From Osmia lignaria lignaria (Eukaryota > Arthropoda > Insecta > Hymenoptera > Megachilidae): 64,000 nt of DNA. The DNA lies in the NCBI RefSeq assembly GCF_051020975.1, contig NC_135034.1, forward strand, positions 9,610,001 to 9,674,000, read 5' to 3'. The notes under the pieces are model-generated. The model saw only the letters and a list, made by a program, of their open reading frames with translations. It had not been told where the DNA came from and made no database searches. Below are positions 38,466-48,900 of the stretch, piece by piece. The position numbers and the translations under genes are program-made. Each line of letters opens with the position of its first letter. Positions within the stretch are counted from its first letter, which is position 1.

Positions 38466-41455
38466 CTAGAAATTTGTATCCCAATCGGAAAAATCAATCG
38501 GTACCCCTTTGCGGTCAGGAGGATATCTATCAAAGTTTCTTAAATCGAGATGATTTTTCACCTGGAATCAATGAAATAATAAAATGATCTATCTTAAATA
38601 TAAAAACACATAAGAGTATATATATTTACTGTTGGTACAACAGGAGCAGGCATTATTTGATCTTGTAAGTTTTGCCAATTGAAAGAACGAAACCACCTGA
38701 AATAAAATACATCCTATTTGTAACACTTCCTTGTAACTAATTGAGAGAAAAGATTAAATAACACACAATTATACCTATGATTACGAATATCATTGACACC
38801 ATTTCGTAGATAACCGAGTCTCTTGACGGGATCTTCTTGCAACAGGGATTCGATGAAATGTTTCGTAGAGCTCTTTACAGCAGGTGGGAAAAGACCATCG
38901 TTAATGCCACGAAGAATGTTTTCATATATGTCTAGGTCGGTTGCATCTTGAAAAGGTGTTCGATTCAGAAGCATTTCATACGTGAGAATACCCAATGCCC
39001 AATAATCGACAGCCCTTTGTTAGTAAAATATAATGATCTCTTATTAACTGGGGATTTCATAAAAAATTGATTAACACGTTAATTGCCAAACGTTATTGAT
39101 AATTTCATTATTTTAATTAGCCATCATTTCAAATGCCTAATACGAATATTTCTGACAAGGGAAGTCAAATAATTTCTAATAATATGGGTAACGTTTGCCT
39201 ATGGAAATTATCACCTAAATATAGGTGACATGGTAGTTAATATGTTAAGAACAGAAGTACATACTGATTGTAAAGTTTGCTTTGAATAATTTCAGGAGCC
39301 AAATACTCCGGTGTACCCATGAAGGTTGTTGTTTTGTGGAGACCAATCCTTTTACTAGATCCAAAATCGGTCTACAAATAATAATATTATTATTAATAAT
39401 AATAGTTGATGGATTAAAGGAGAATATTGTTGTTAATTATATCTAGATAAAATAGAGGAACTTGCAAGTTTAGCGTAGCCACGGTTGTTGAAAACCACGT
39501 TCTCGGGTTTCAAGTCCCTGTAGACAATTCCCAGAGAATGAAGATGGTGGATAGCTTCTACGATGCAAGCAACGACGAATCGGGCTGCAGAATTTTCGAA
39601 TCTACCACTTCTGTTCAACATTGTCCTTAGATCACCGCCCAAGCAAACCTCCATTAATAAATATAAATACCTTTTGTCTTTAAAGGTTCTGTACAATCTA
39701 CAAAATGATTCTAAATCAATTAATTTATAGATCAAGTCACTTCAGATCATTTTCACCACACTTACTTGCAAATAAACGGCGAATCGCATATTTTCAGATT
39801 ATTCTTCTCGTTGTAAATCATTTTCTGAAAATTACCCTGAGTGATCATGTGTTTCTTCACCTTCTTCCTGGCGAAACTAACGTCTGACAAGTGTTTCACT
39901 GTCACTAATTCCACTCTGCCGTAACCACCGGTACCGAGAGTCCCTTCCACTTCTAGTTCCAATAGAGATACGTGTCGATATTTGTTATCCCAATTGTTGT
40001 CTTCTTCGATCGATTTCTTCCTACACTCTTCCCAGTTTTTGTTTCTGATCGATTCAAGTCCTCCAAGATAGTTCAAAAATGTCCTGAACACATACAGAAT
40101 TTAATGAATTCTTACAAACGAAAAGGAATCTATGGATTTACATACGTTCTTTCTATGGTGTAACATTCTACTCCAGGAGACATCGCAATGGCGTTCGCTT
40201 TACGAAAAGGTTCGCCATCGTCGAATAAAGCTTTTTCCCCAAAATAATCGCCTTTATTGAGGGTCATTAATTCTTCCGCAGTTCCGTTCGATTTATTCTT
40301 CGTGAGCTTTACAGTACCAGCGTTTATCACGTAGAATTTATTTCCTTTGTCTCCTTCTTGTATTATACACGAATTTGCTGAATAGAATTCCTGAAGTCAT
40401 ACGAATAATTTCAAAGTTCGAAATCAAATTGATTAGATACACGTTGTGTCCTGGATACTTTACATACCACAGATACTAAGTCGCACATTTTTAAAAGGAC
40501 CTCTTCTGACAGTTCCTTAAATATCTCTATTCGACGAAGAAGCTTGAAACAGTATTGTAAAGATTCTTCGTTATCCCTTATCATGATTATTTGGAACATG
40601 TGTCTGTCCAGAACCCAGACTTTTCCGTTTGTAGTCACTGAACAGAGAGATAAATATGGAAATCCAATGAATCTTGAGATATTTATTAAATTGTCATAAT
40701 TAGTAACTCTGATAATTTCAAACAGTATCAAATTTGTAAAAGGGTATAGCCGGGTAAGGTAGGCAAAATGGTCCTTGCACCAACTTAAATTCAGAATCCG
40801 TCATTCGATTTTGCCTACCTTACCCGGCTATACCCTTTCCGAAATATCAAGAATGAAAATTGAATACCATCTATGGAACAGAGTCTCTTGGTGTTGTACA
40901 ATAAAGCCAATTCACCAAAGGCGACCCCAGGGCCAAAGCTCCCATGGTACGTCTTCCCCACGTAGATTTCGAATGTACCTTTCTCCGTCACGTACAAGTG
41001 AGAACCTATTATATATGAATGAAATCATACTAGCGATAAGAGATTTCGAAAAGAAGTCATTTACTCACCAGTTTCACCTTCGTAAATGATTCGTGTGTTT
41101 GCTTTCACGTTTTTGGGGTACATCACCGATACCAGATTATCGATTCGCGTTTCATCGAAATCACTGAGGAATTTGTTGCTCAACAACGCGTTTTTGATCA
41201 GCTTCTTCGTCCTAAAAATGATAGTATCGTTAGAATAAAATAGATGAATGAAAAATAGAGGGTAAAAGTGTCCTTTTACTTGTCATCCTTCTCGTAAACG
41301 GTGATGGGGGTACCAGACGAGACGTTCACATCGCCGACTACCCCTGCTTTCCTCTGATGGGATAATTCTACATAGCATTCTTCGCTATTCTGTCGACGCG
41401 TACGAAAAAACTTGACGTTTGCTCGAAACGTTTTTCTCAAACACAAATAATGCAT
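38466..41455 (-). CDS. cGMP-dependent protein kinase, Pkg21D-like paralog A
   Basis: Serine/threonine kinase of the PKG family: two cyclic-nucleotide-binding domains followed by an AGC kinase domain in one chain, expected in the cytosol. Exons in transcript order: 41280-41455, 41069-41211, 40868-41005, 40468-40637, 40146-40390, 39766-40083, 39466-39697, 39265-39371, 38775-39014, 38630-38696, 38466-38561. They join in frame to 1932 nt (643 aa, TAG stop). Approximate residues: CNB-A 75-190, CNB-B 195-310, kinase 334-590, C-tail to 643. Visible motifs are GTGGYG glycine loop, ARK lysine, NEK helix-C glutamate, YRDLKPEN, DFG (as TDFGSS), TTTFMGTPEY activation loop and APE, so catalysis is probably intact. 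Start chosen at ATG 41455: the N-terminus MHYLC resembles MRFSC of paralog B; a further upstream exon cannot be excluded. N-terminus is short, with no leucine zipper seen. One intron uses a GC donor. Family certain; subtype inferred. Confidence 0.9.
39071..39248. mobile_element. TTAA-flanked MITE in a paralog A intron
   Basis: The left end reads TTAACACGTTAATTGCCA. The right end, reverse-complemented, reads TTAACATATTAACTACCA. The element is bounded by TTAA at both ends, as expected for piggyBac-type target sites. It fills most of the 250-bp intron 39015-39264; removing 178 bp leaves about 72 bp, close to the 75-bp homologous intron of paralog B (43135-43209). The left end is shared with the element at 29381. 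Confidence 0.6.
39372..39465 (-). other. GC-AG intron of PKG paralog A
   Basis: The exon ending at 39466 (codons for GYAKL) is followed on the minus strand by GCAAGT, and the next exon begins ACC GAT TTT GGA (TDFG). The join is in frame and equals the KL/VDFG junction of paralog B (43396/43316), where the donor is GTAGGT. GC-AG introns with GCAAGT donors are a known minor class of U2 introns. Confidence 0.8.
40739..40837. mobile_element. Hairpin MITE in a paralog A intron
   Basis: The intervals 40739-40769 and 40807-40837 are exact inverted copies of 31 bp separated by 37 bp. The element sits in the 230-bp intron 40638-40867; the matching intron of paralog B (44933-45002) is only 70 bp and lacks it. 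It is a short non-autonomous DNA element or other foldback insertion. No clear target duplication is seen. Confidence 0.7.
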
Positions 41456-42129
41456 TTTCTTAATAGCCACTGGGCGAAAAAGTTCTATAACACTTGTTCA
41501 ACAAATGAAAGCACAAAATATTTTATAAGAAAATGAATAGAAATACTTCTTCCAAGTATTTTCTATGATAATGTCGAAGATCACAAGAGGTAGATCACAA
41601 TTGATAGGTAGAATGGCAGTCGATTGACGTTTAATGGCAATGATAGAGATTAATGATCTTATCTTGAATGAACTGCAATACTGATCTATGAGTAAACGGA
41701 CTTGACAGATGGTCTTGATAGATATGACGGTATCAAGGTCACATATCCAATCAGTTTATGCATTTTTTTCGTAGCGTAGTTATCAGGATCATCATTGACA
41801 TCGCGTGCGTTGATAACATATTTAATATAAATTCTAGGTAATTAAATTATACTAACAGAATTAACAGAAATACTAACAGAATTCTTCATTGAAGTCATGA
41901 TGAAAAATCTGAAAAGGTAAAATTACCTCTTGTGCGAAAAGGATTAAAGAAAATATGATCTAATAATCATTCGTTAACTCATGTATCAATTTATTAATAA
42001 TTGGTAACAATGACGTATAGTTCTCATGATAATAAACTTTTTCGATCGCAGAGTATCTCTTTATGAATCATCCTATACATCCGCAAGGGATGGACTTATC
42101 TAATTACAGCGTAATCATTCGTTTTTACT

Positions 42130-42285
42130 ATGGTTTTGGACCCTCGCTACAAAGACCATTTGCTGTCAGCGGAACAGAAGCAAATAGCATACGAAATACT
42201 TGGTGAAAAAATTGTTAGTATGCACAAAGGATCTTCGAGCGATGAAGATCAAGGTGCAGGTGAAAGAGGTAACGATACGTTTTGA
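42130..42285 (+). pseudogene. hAT-family transposase relic
   Basis: A 51-codon open frame starting MVLDPRYKDHLLS and ending at TGA, between the two kinase genes and antisense to them. The phrase LDPRYK followed by a helix with LL and EK is typical of the catalytic C-terminal half of hAT and ZBED transposases. Nothing of the remaining transposase, and no terminal repeats, is visible, so this is a short fossil, not an active gene. It lies downstream of the poly(A) signal candidate of paralog B. Confidence 0.6.
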
Positions 42286-42334
42286 GGATGCTAAGTATAA
42301 TATTTGATTATAATTCATCCGTCTGTTCTAAATA

Positions 42335-42340
42335 TTTTAT
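42335..42340 (-). terminator. Candidate poly(A) signal of PKG paralog B
   Basis: AATAAA on the minus strand about 254 nt downstream of the TAA at 42594. It is the nearest exact hexamer I noticed; AT-rich DNA makes chance matches common. Confidence 0.3.
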
Positions 42341-42593
42341 TAGGTGAAAAGGAAAATAAATGAAAATTATTAAATTTCTTAAACGATACGTTATTTCTTA
42401 AACAATACCTTAACACAGAAGTAGAAGATGTTGGATTTAATAGCAAGAAAGGTAAGGAAAGTGAAAGCATCTGAAATGAAAGATCTGAAAGCATTGTTTC
42501 GAGAAATACTGATATCATGGATTGTCGGAAAATGAATAATTCAAGATTTTCATTATTATCCGAATGAATAAACCATTATCATAATGTCTTGCG

Positions 42594-45500
42594 TTAAAAG
42601 TTCGTGTCCCATCCAGAGAATTCGTCAGGTGGAATATTGCGATCTGGGTGATACGTTTCGAAATTCCTTGTATCGATTTCACTTCGCACCTGTAATTAAT
42701 ATTTCGAAATATTCAATAAAAATCTTCTGGAAAGCACGAGCTATTTCCATGGATAATTATTAATTACCGTAGGGACGATGGGTGCTGGCATTCTGAGTTT
42801 TTGTAAAGATTGCCAATTGAATCCATTGAACCATCTGCATAGATAATATTAAATTAACAAGTTTCGTTTGCAAATTTAATTATAAACAACTCACTTGTGG
42901 TCCCGAATATCCTGGATACCGTTCCTCTGATATCCTAAACGTTCCGAGGGCCTTATACGAAGAAGTTTTCTTATCAGACTGTCTGCATTTTTGCTAACGA
43001 TACTTGGTATTCCAACTACTTCAATTCCTTTCAAGATTTTATTATAAGTACTCATATGATCGGAACCTCGGAACGGTGGTTTACCCACTAGTAATTCATG
43101 AGCCAAAATTCCAAGAGCCCAGTAATCAACCGCCCTTTGATTAAAATCATTTCAGATATTATCTCGAAGAAAATTATTTTATTTTCAAGATCTTCTACGA
43201 ATTAATTACCTGTCGTGTCCTTTGTTCAAAATAATCTCCGGTGCCACGTATTCAGGTGTACCAGCGAACGTCCAAGTTTTCGATGGACCAATTTTTTTAC
43301 TGAAACCGAAGTCAACCTAAAAGCAATCGAAAAAGCATTCATCGAGTACATTTCAATTTTCATGAATTATTATTAATGATGTACGTTGAACCTACTAATT
43401 TTAAATATCCACGAGTATCGAACATAAGATTCTCCGGTTTCAAATCTCTATAGACGATGTTCAACGAATGAAGATGATCCAGTGCTTCCACCACGCATCC
43501 CACCATAAATTTTGCGGTCGCATCATCGAAATATCGTCTCCTTTGAAGAGTCGTCCATACGTCACCGCCTAGACAGACTTCCATCAGGAAATAGACGTAT
43601 TTGCTGTCCTTGTAGGTCTGGTAGAGTCTAAATCAAGAAATGAAGAGACGCGTTAATTAAAATATTTCGGTTACTAATGAATTATACACACTGTAACGAT
43701 GATACTAACTTGCAAATAAACGGTGATTCGCATGCCTGCATAATATGTTTTTCATTCAACACATGCTCCTGTTGTTGCTGTTCAACCATCTCCTTCTTCT
43801 TCAGCTTCTTCAAAGCAAAACTCTTCTGATCATCAGATTTCAAAGTGACCAATTCGACCCGTCCGAATCCGCCAACTCCCAGAGTACCTCTGGTCTCCAA
43901 ATCGGCCAAGGTCACGTTCGAGTACTTGTTCGTCCATTTCTTCGGGGTCAAAGATCGTTTTTGTCTCTCGTATTCCGCTACCCAATCTTTGTTGCGTATT
44001 TCATCGAGACCGCCCAAATCATTCAAGAACGACCTGAAATTTCCTAATAGATCATTTTCTTCCTACAAGAAGATTCACCAAGACTTACTGTCGGTCCAGG
44101 GTTAAACATTCGACGCCAGGCGCCAGGGCGACCACGTTAGCGTGTCGTCGATTTTCACCTGCGTCGTCATAAAGAGCCTTCTCCCCAAAATATTGTCCCT
44201 TTCCGAGGACTACCAGCTCCTCTTCGTCTCCGTATTCGGTGTCCTTAGTGATCCTAACATTTCCACCGCTAATTATGTAAAATTTGTCACCCTTCTCTCC
44301 TTGTCTCACTATTTTAGCCCCAGCTGGGAAGAATTCCTAATACAGACACGTCTTTCTTTCATTGCTGCTCGAATTAACCCTTTCGGCGCTGCATATTTAT
44401 GACAATTATTTGGACGTGTATACACGTTCGTAGCACCGAAAGGGTTAAGAGATGGATTCAGTGATGTTAGATGGGGTAGATTTTTTCGCGCATGCACATT
44501 GAATGTAGCGTCAATGAAGTAGTTACTCGTATGAAACGAGGGTTCTACAGTGCCCCACATTTGATCTTCTTTAAATTATTAAAAGATTTGGAGTTAATTA
44601 ACTAAAATGTAATTATGAATAATAAATGTATTATAATATAAGCTAAAAAGGTGAAGAACTTGTTACTACCCTTTGCAGTCTTGCCGAAACTCTGAGGTTC
44701 GCGCATGCGTGAAAAAACCTACCCCCATATATAATACATAGATAAAAACGTACCACGCGTAACAGATCGGAAATTTTAGCAAGCAGGTGGTCCTTTGGTT
44801 CTGGTAACTTTTGGAGAACGGATACTTGTCGAAGAAACCGGATGTTCCCTTCTAATCTTTCCTGAGCTGTCCTCATCATCACTGTGAGGAACACTGATCG
44901 ATCGAGTACCCATACTTTTCCACCCTTCTTCACTGAAAATCATATTCTCTGACACTCTTTCTACACTAAACAATGTATCAATGTATCAATTAATAAATTT
45001 ACCATTAATTGATCGAAGCCTTTTCGAGTTGTACAACAAAGCGATTTCCCCGAATGCGATACCTGGTCCAAAACTTCTTTGGAATTTATTACCCTTATAT
45101 ATGTCGAACTCTCCCTCCGCAGACACATAGAGATGCGACCCTGGAATAACCATCGAAAAGAAATTACACTAATTCTGTGTGAAATAAAAATGACAAATAT
45201 ATTTTACCTATGTCTCCTTCTTTAATAACCAAAGTATTTGGTGGTATCGTTTTAGAGTACATAGCAGATACCAGTGCTTCTACTAGGTTCTCTTCAAGAT
45301 TTCCAAGGAACTCATTCTCCAAAATCGCTCTCTTGATTAGTCGTCTACTCCTATATAAAAATACAAAGATTATTAGTACACTTTTATTTAGAATCCATCC
45401 AAGTATTCTATGTATCCTTTATATTACTTGGAATCCTTTTCGTAAACGGGGGTAGGCGCAGAGGGTGGTGTCGGAGTTCTACCAATAATACCCCCTCTGG

Positions 45501-45993
45501 GATTATTAGAGGGTTGATCAGAACCATCGGAACTTCTAGCATCTTCTCGTTCATTTTCATGATGCGTCGGAAGGTGGTTTTGATCCTGTCGGGGTGGCAT
45601 CGGTGCTTTACCTTTTCCACTGGAACTTAGGGGTGGACCGGTTCCATTCGATACAGCGCTACCAGGTAGCGGTCGTATCTAGGAAAATTCATTATCCGAT
45701 TTATCATAATTAATTATAAAATGATTCGTTCACTTACCACGCCGTGAGTTACGTCTAATTCTCCGGATCGTTTGTAACTAGTCGCCACAGGGGTCGTTGT
45801 ACTTCCATTCTGCAAATAATTTCCAAGGATTTTCCTTACCAAATATTTCTTACAAATTGATTTTTCCGAGATGATCGCTTACCACATTAAAAGTGTTCAC
45901 ATGATTCGCCTCGTCGTTGCCGGGCAGAGGGGTAAGATTGATGCTACCCCTCTGTCCCAGGATACTTGCTCGCGGAAAACACGAGAACCTCAT
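42594..45993 (-). CDS. Pkg21D: cGMP-dependent protein kinase, Pkg21D-like paralog B
   Basis: PKG-family kinase about 1.1 kb upstream of paralog A in the same orientation. Exons in transcript order: 45883-45993, 45738-45809, 45428-45678, 45208-45350, 45003-45140, 44754-44932, 44089-44336, 43710-44033, 43396-43627, 43210-43316, 42895-43134, 42768-42834, 42594-42689. Joined length 2208 nt (735 aa, TAA stop). Approximate residues: Ser/Pro-rich N-terminus 60-140, CNB-A 160-275, CNB-B 280-395, kinase 425-682, C-tail ending SGWDTNF. Catalytic motifs are canonical: GVGGFG, ALK, NEK, YRDLKPEN, DFGFS, TWTFAGTPEY, APE. Start at ATG 45993 is tentative: the frame stays open to a good acceptor at 46041, so a 5' exon may exist. 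It is closer to textbook PKG than paralog A and is probably the conserved copy. It could instead be named isozyme 1; a foraging-type identity is less likely because of the N-terminus and the divergent CNBs. Confidence 0.9.
44374..44448. mobile_element. piggyBac-like MITE in a paralog B intron
   Basis: Left end TTAACCCTTTCGGCGCT and right end AGCACCGAAAGGGTTAA are inverted repeats with one mismatch, bounded by TTAA. Ends starting CCC after TTAA resemble piggyBac termini. The centre contains the exact palindrome ACGTGTATACACGT (44415-44428). No protein is encoded. Confidence 0.65.
44473..44725. mobile_element. 253-bp MITE with 23-bp terminal inverted repeats
   Basis: The interval 44473-44495 (starting GGGGTAGATTTTTTC) and the reverse complement of 44703-44725 (starting GGGGTAGGTTTTTTC) match at 21 of 23 positions. 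It lies in intron 44337-44753 of paralog B beside the piggyBac-like MITE. The two insertions together (328 bp) explain nearly all of the difference between this 417-bp intron and the 77-bp homologous intron of paralog A. Confidence 0.65.
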
Positions 45994-48900
45994 CGTATCA
46001 TCTTCATCCAACGCATGTCGGAAGCACACTCTCTTAGCTCCTGAAACACGGTGGGAATAAGTTAACAGATATATCGTGAATTTTCAAGAAATCGTATTCG
46101 CGTGCGACTCGGCTATAAACACGCGATCCGAGCCAATTGTTTTATCTGACTCGCGTTCAACGTCGAATTCCTTGGTCGCGTTAAGCGTGATAAGGATACT
46201 TATCGGTTCGCGAGCATTGTACGAGCACGAATCTGCTTTATTGCGTCCTTTATTACCGCGAAACCATTATTGTGGTTTCTTCGAGTTAGAGCAAATGTTT
46301 GATCAGTGACTGTTACTTATATTTGAGCAAGATTAATGTCGAAAGTTAAGAAATTGTTGGCTCGCAAATGGAATTATCTAATCCGTGGCCTGATTCAGGC
46401 GTCGACCAAGAAGAGATCCCTTTGTTGCCACGATAATTGTCATCGTCGATTTCTTTATCTAATTAATTACTAGAGATGGTGTCGATTGATATCGATATCG
46501 AAGCACGAGTTTCTCACCGTTTCTTTATTCGTCAAATACTGTGTTATTAATGAGATCGCTGTCTGTCGTGGACAAACAGCCGTCAGACAAAAGATTTCTA
46601 AGATGTTGGACACCGAGCACGTGGCACATTCGCCTCACCTAGTCACATGCTTATGCTAACGATGATGGATGCACGATATATCGTCTGCTGACGTCAAAAC
46701 ACATTAGCACGTTCTCACGACGAGGATATTTTCATTTCGCGGCATGATCGTTCTATTGCTGAAAAATTTTCCAACTCCACTCTTATTATTCGCTGAGCAT
46801 AACAACTGTTTGCCGGTTTCACCTTTCGGAAGAATCAACAGACATTCGACGTTTTCAACGTAGAAATGATTTTTGAAACTCGAGCAAATTTCATTTACGT
46901 AATCGTGCAGGATTACTTTCGAGTTGGCAGAACGAATTATCGAGTATGAATTTAATAAACGCTGAATCGAAACGATTCTTATCGCGAATGTAACTTTATC
47001 GCGAATCTCTGCTAATCTCCGTGCAAAGGAATTGAAAAAAATTGCAAGCTCCACGAAAAATTGAATTCTTAAATTAATAAAATTGATTCTTTATACTTCT
47101 GATTAGCCATGTTAAATATCACCGCGATTGCAATGGCAAAGTTAGCCTTGTTACAGGGAACAACCTCGCTGGATACAATCTATTAAGAGAATGATAAGGA
47201 TATTTGATTAGCCATCCGAGAAAAATCCAAAGCATGTTATTTATAGCATGTTTGCAGAACGAATTGCAGTATCCTTGTGCAGATTCCTAGAAGCTGTTTT
47301 GTCCCAGATTCAAGGTTTCCCAAAAATTCTTCCCGCGATACTTCATTTATTTGCAAATCATGTAAATATAGTTATGAGATGAATAATCTTTAATATACAT
47401 CTCGCACAGTACATCGAGATTTAATTGTAAGGAGATCACGGTTTCCGGTGATTTCAATGCTACAAATCAACTCTTATTTCGTAAGAGCAATCCATTCTGT
47501 CCGCAGATTACGTTTAAAGCATATTAAACAAAACCGAGGCGAAATAAATTGCATCGAAGCAGCGGAAAACAGGAAAATCTTTTCTCATTTTTTCCTTCTT
47601 GCCTGATCGTATCTGACGAAACGCGTTTCCTGGCTCGTTAGAGGTCGAGCAATTAACTCCGAGGTATAATTGGAAATTAACGCTGACGGTGTTGGTCGCG
47701 TATTTAGTCTCCGCTTTTTCTTTTCTCGCGCCGATATATTTTCCGGATTCTTCTGTTTTACGTAACACCCTGGACGATTCTTTGCATCGGCGTGCAGGTG
47801 TTTCGCAATTTATCTTGCACAATGGTTGCAAGAATGTCGCTCGTTGAACGCATGGAACGAGAAGTACGCGAGATATTCGTTCAAGAAAAAATCGTTTTTA
47901 TTTTCTCGGATTATTATAGGATGGTCGTGTTTCTTTTTATTTATACACAGTGGAACTAAAGAAAATACTTGATTTACCTTGCTTTGAGTATCTTAGCGTT
48001 TATCTTTTAACGCTAATTGACACCGAAGAGATGATAAATGATAATTAATTATGAAATACCAGTAGCCTAGATAGCAGTTAACGAATGGTTAACAAAGATT
48101 AATGTACAGTAATAGAGTAATTTGTATGAACGTAAACTATGCATCTCAATATTTTTTGTATGCATTTTTCATTAGTCATCTTATCTTCGTTAACTTGCAG
48201 CTTATATCATCCCACTTGCATTATTGTTATTAATACCTCTATCTAATAATCCGCATCTGTTCTCCGTCTTAAATTAGACACAACGCATCCTTGTATTACT
48301 AAGCCAAGGAATTTTTTTTAATTAACAAATTACTGAACATAAGCCCGACACACGTGGTCAGAATACTTATTTCATTAGACGTTACTCGCGAATCGGTTTC
48401 TCTTTCTGCAAAGTTATTTTTAAACTCGATCATTATTTCCCGTCGTGTTATCGTGTTTGATTTTCCTCTAATTACTCTCTTTAAGTGCTTTATTACGTCC
48501 ACATTTGCCCAGACGGGATTTGTGATGTTTGCGAACGAGGGAGATCTTATTTTAAGCACTGCGGTGAGCTGTAAAATTTTTAAGAAATGAATTTCACCCC
48601 TTTCCATGGGATGCTTCCGATAGCATACTGTTCTTCAAATGATATACAAAACAAGGAATCAATTGTTAATTTACCATTTCTTTGTTTCGTGTTAGAATTG
48701 CACAACAGGATTACCTAATCGCGCGATATTTGCTCGCGCGCCGCTAGCAAAATCGCGGAAATCTTATCAACAACGTCGAGGTACTTCTCCCCTTTGAGTT
48801 GCAATCGGATCGCAAAGTATTATCGTCGTGATTTTTATCCGATGTCGAATGTCGTTTCCGTCGTGATCGATCAGATCGTCAGATAAACCCGGTCGAACCA

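Larger units (their letters stand above)
41456..42593. other. Spacer between the two PKG genes
   Basis: 1.1 kb that must contain the promoter of paralog A and the 3' UTR of paralog B, besides the hAT relic. No core promoter motif stands out. Confidence 0.5.

Noticed and set aside
46704..47054. 116-codon minus-strand frame as a 5' exon of PKG paralog B
   Set aside because: No similarity to PKG N-termini (no leucine zipper) and no fitting donor seen.
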